This document shows positions 5,362 to 5,509 of a DNA stretch of 5,509 bases, piece after piece. Both the position numbers and the translations under genes were made by a program. The stretch covers positions 1-5,509 of the forward strand of contig JBBRLG010000499.1 in assembly GCA_038231495.1 (NCBI GenBank), in the 5' to 3' direction. Under the pieces are notes generated by a model. It was not told the origin of the DNA. It saw only the letters and a program-made list of their open reading frames with translations, and made no database searches. Positions within the stretch are counted from its first letter, which is position 1; every line of letters begins with the position of its first letter. Source of the DNA: JBBRLG01 sp038231495 (GTDB lineage Bacteria > Planctomycetota > Planctomycetia > Gemmatales > Gemmataceae).

Positions 5362-5391
5362 CAGAAAATCGGTCGTGACTCCATCGAGCTT
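5362..5391 (+). repeat. 30-bp repeat, copy C
   Basis: CAGAAAATCG (5362-5371) plus GTCGTGACTCCATCGAGCTT (5372-5391). It is inverted relative to copy B (27 of 30 positions agree) and shares an 18-base exact direct match (TGACTCCATCGAGCTTCC) with copy A. It forms the right end of the DUF4928-like segment. Confidence 0.7.
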
Positions 5392-5397
5392 CCGCCC

Positions 5398-5508
5398 TTA
5401 TCGGCCACTATCCGGAGGCGCTTTACCTTTTTCTTCCTTGCCGGGGGGAGCGAGTGGATACAGCGGGTAGCTCAGGATCTCCGTCATCGTCCAGGTCTTC
5501 GCGGTTAA
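5398..5508 (-). CDS. C-terminal end of an unrecognised protein entering from the right
   Basis: The minus strand is open from the window edge to TAA 5400-5398, giving 36 residues ending LTAKTWTMTEILSYPLYPLA, then PPGKEEKGKAPPDSGR. The proline- and lysine-rich hydrophilic tail looks like a natural C-terminus, and GC (about 57%) is higher than in most of the preceding kilobase. I do not recognise the family. It is in the same frame as the DUF4928-like fragment, separated only by the TAA, so it could also be the start of a fused or interrupted gene. The rest lies outside the window. Confidence 0.35.
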   Translation of the reverse strand, partial: LTAKTWTMTEILSYPLYPLAPPGKEEKGKAPPDSGR

Positions 5509-5509
5509 A

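Larger units (their letters stand above)
5068..5397 (-). pseudogene. Fragment resembling the C-terminal region of DUF4928 restriction-associated proteins
   Basis: On the minus strand the frame between in-frame stops (TAA 5400-5398, TAG 5070-5068) reads GRKLDGVTTDFLIGDTIFYV, then TTDP, a CVSNVREGLRVYLLVP block, KQHAEHV, and CESIESFVANRLEWRAKF. From memory this fits DUF4928 (DFxxGDTxFHVT, then N-x(2)-EGLRxYLLVP, Q-x-AE, then ESIESFV-x(3)-L), a family found with type II DNA methylases and presumed to be restriction-related; no search was possible. Full-length members are around 300 residues; here about 190 N-terminal residues are missing and no ATG opens the piece (only a TTG at 5322), so it should be inactive. 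The similarity lies between two inverted 30-bp repeats, and the tail IGGVSIELTGGILKGWAI is encoded by repeat B and DNA beyond it. Relative to the nearby DUF3883 gene it suggests an eroded defence island. Confidence 0.5.

Noticed and set aside
4996..5391. CRISPR or integron attC interpretation of the 30-bp repeats
   Set aside because: Only three copies in mixed orientation with unequal spacing (75 and 231 bp), and no attC core sites (GTTRRRY/RYYYAAC) were seen at the repeats.
5305..5508. 67-codon rightward frame at the right edge
   Set aside because: Antisense to the DUF4928-like fragment and the right-end tail; no domain features.

Overview
The backbone of this window is GC-rich (about 75% in a hand count of 1381-1440) and bacterial. 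The gene set points to a planctomycete-like host: a cytosolic phospholipase-C-type phosphoesterase, a two-domain XdhC/CoxI protein overlapping a MocA-like nucleotidyltransferase, a NusG paralogue and a MacB-type permease remnant. This assignment is an inference from gene content and style, not from a marker gene.

Left part (1-3701). A phosphoesterase runs on the minus strand and leaves the window at base 1. A 271-bp divergent gap separates it from a rightward pair, an XdhC/CoxI-type maturation factor and a MocA-like molybdopterin cytidylyltransferase, joined by an ATGA overlap. Together they look like a late molybdenum-cofactor maturation unit serving a xanthine dehydrogenase/CO dehydrogenase-class enzyme that lies outside the window. 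After an inverted repeat and a TATAAT box comes a self-standing NusG-like (NGN + KOW) gene.

Right part (about 3708-5400). This is a lower-GC patchwork (about 45-53% in sampled lines) and looks like a decayed accessory or defence island. It starts with the C-terminal tail of a MacB/FtsX-type permease on the minus strand, cut off from its body. Next is an intact gene for a DUF3883 putative PD-(D/E)xK nuclease-like protein. Then comes a 146-bp MITE-like palindromic element with 32-bp terminal inverted repeats and TAA target duplications, which supplies the stop codon of a minus-strand frame beside it. Last is a fragment resembling the C-terminal part of DUF4928 restriction-associated proteins. 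Two inverted copies of a 30-bp repeat bound this fragment, and a third, internally rearranged copy lies 75 bp away.

The last 110 bp (about 57% GC) hold the C-terminal end of an unrecognised minus-strand frame that enters from the right. No tRNA, rRNA, CRISPR array or complete transposase was seen. The least ordinary signals are the three-copy 30-bp repeat around the DUF4928 piece and the MITE with a possible third terminus inside the end of the DUF3883 gene.
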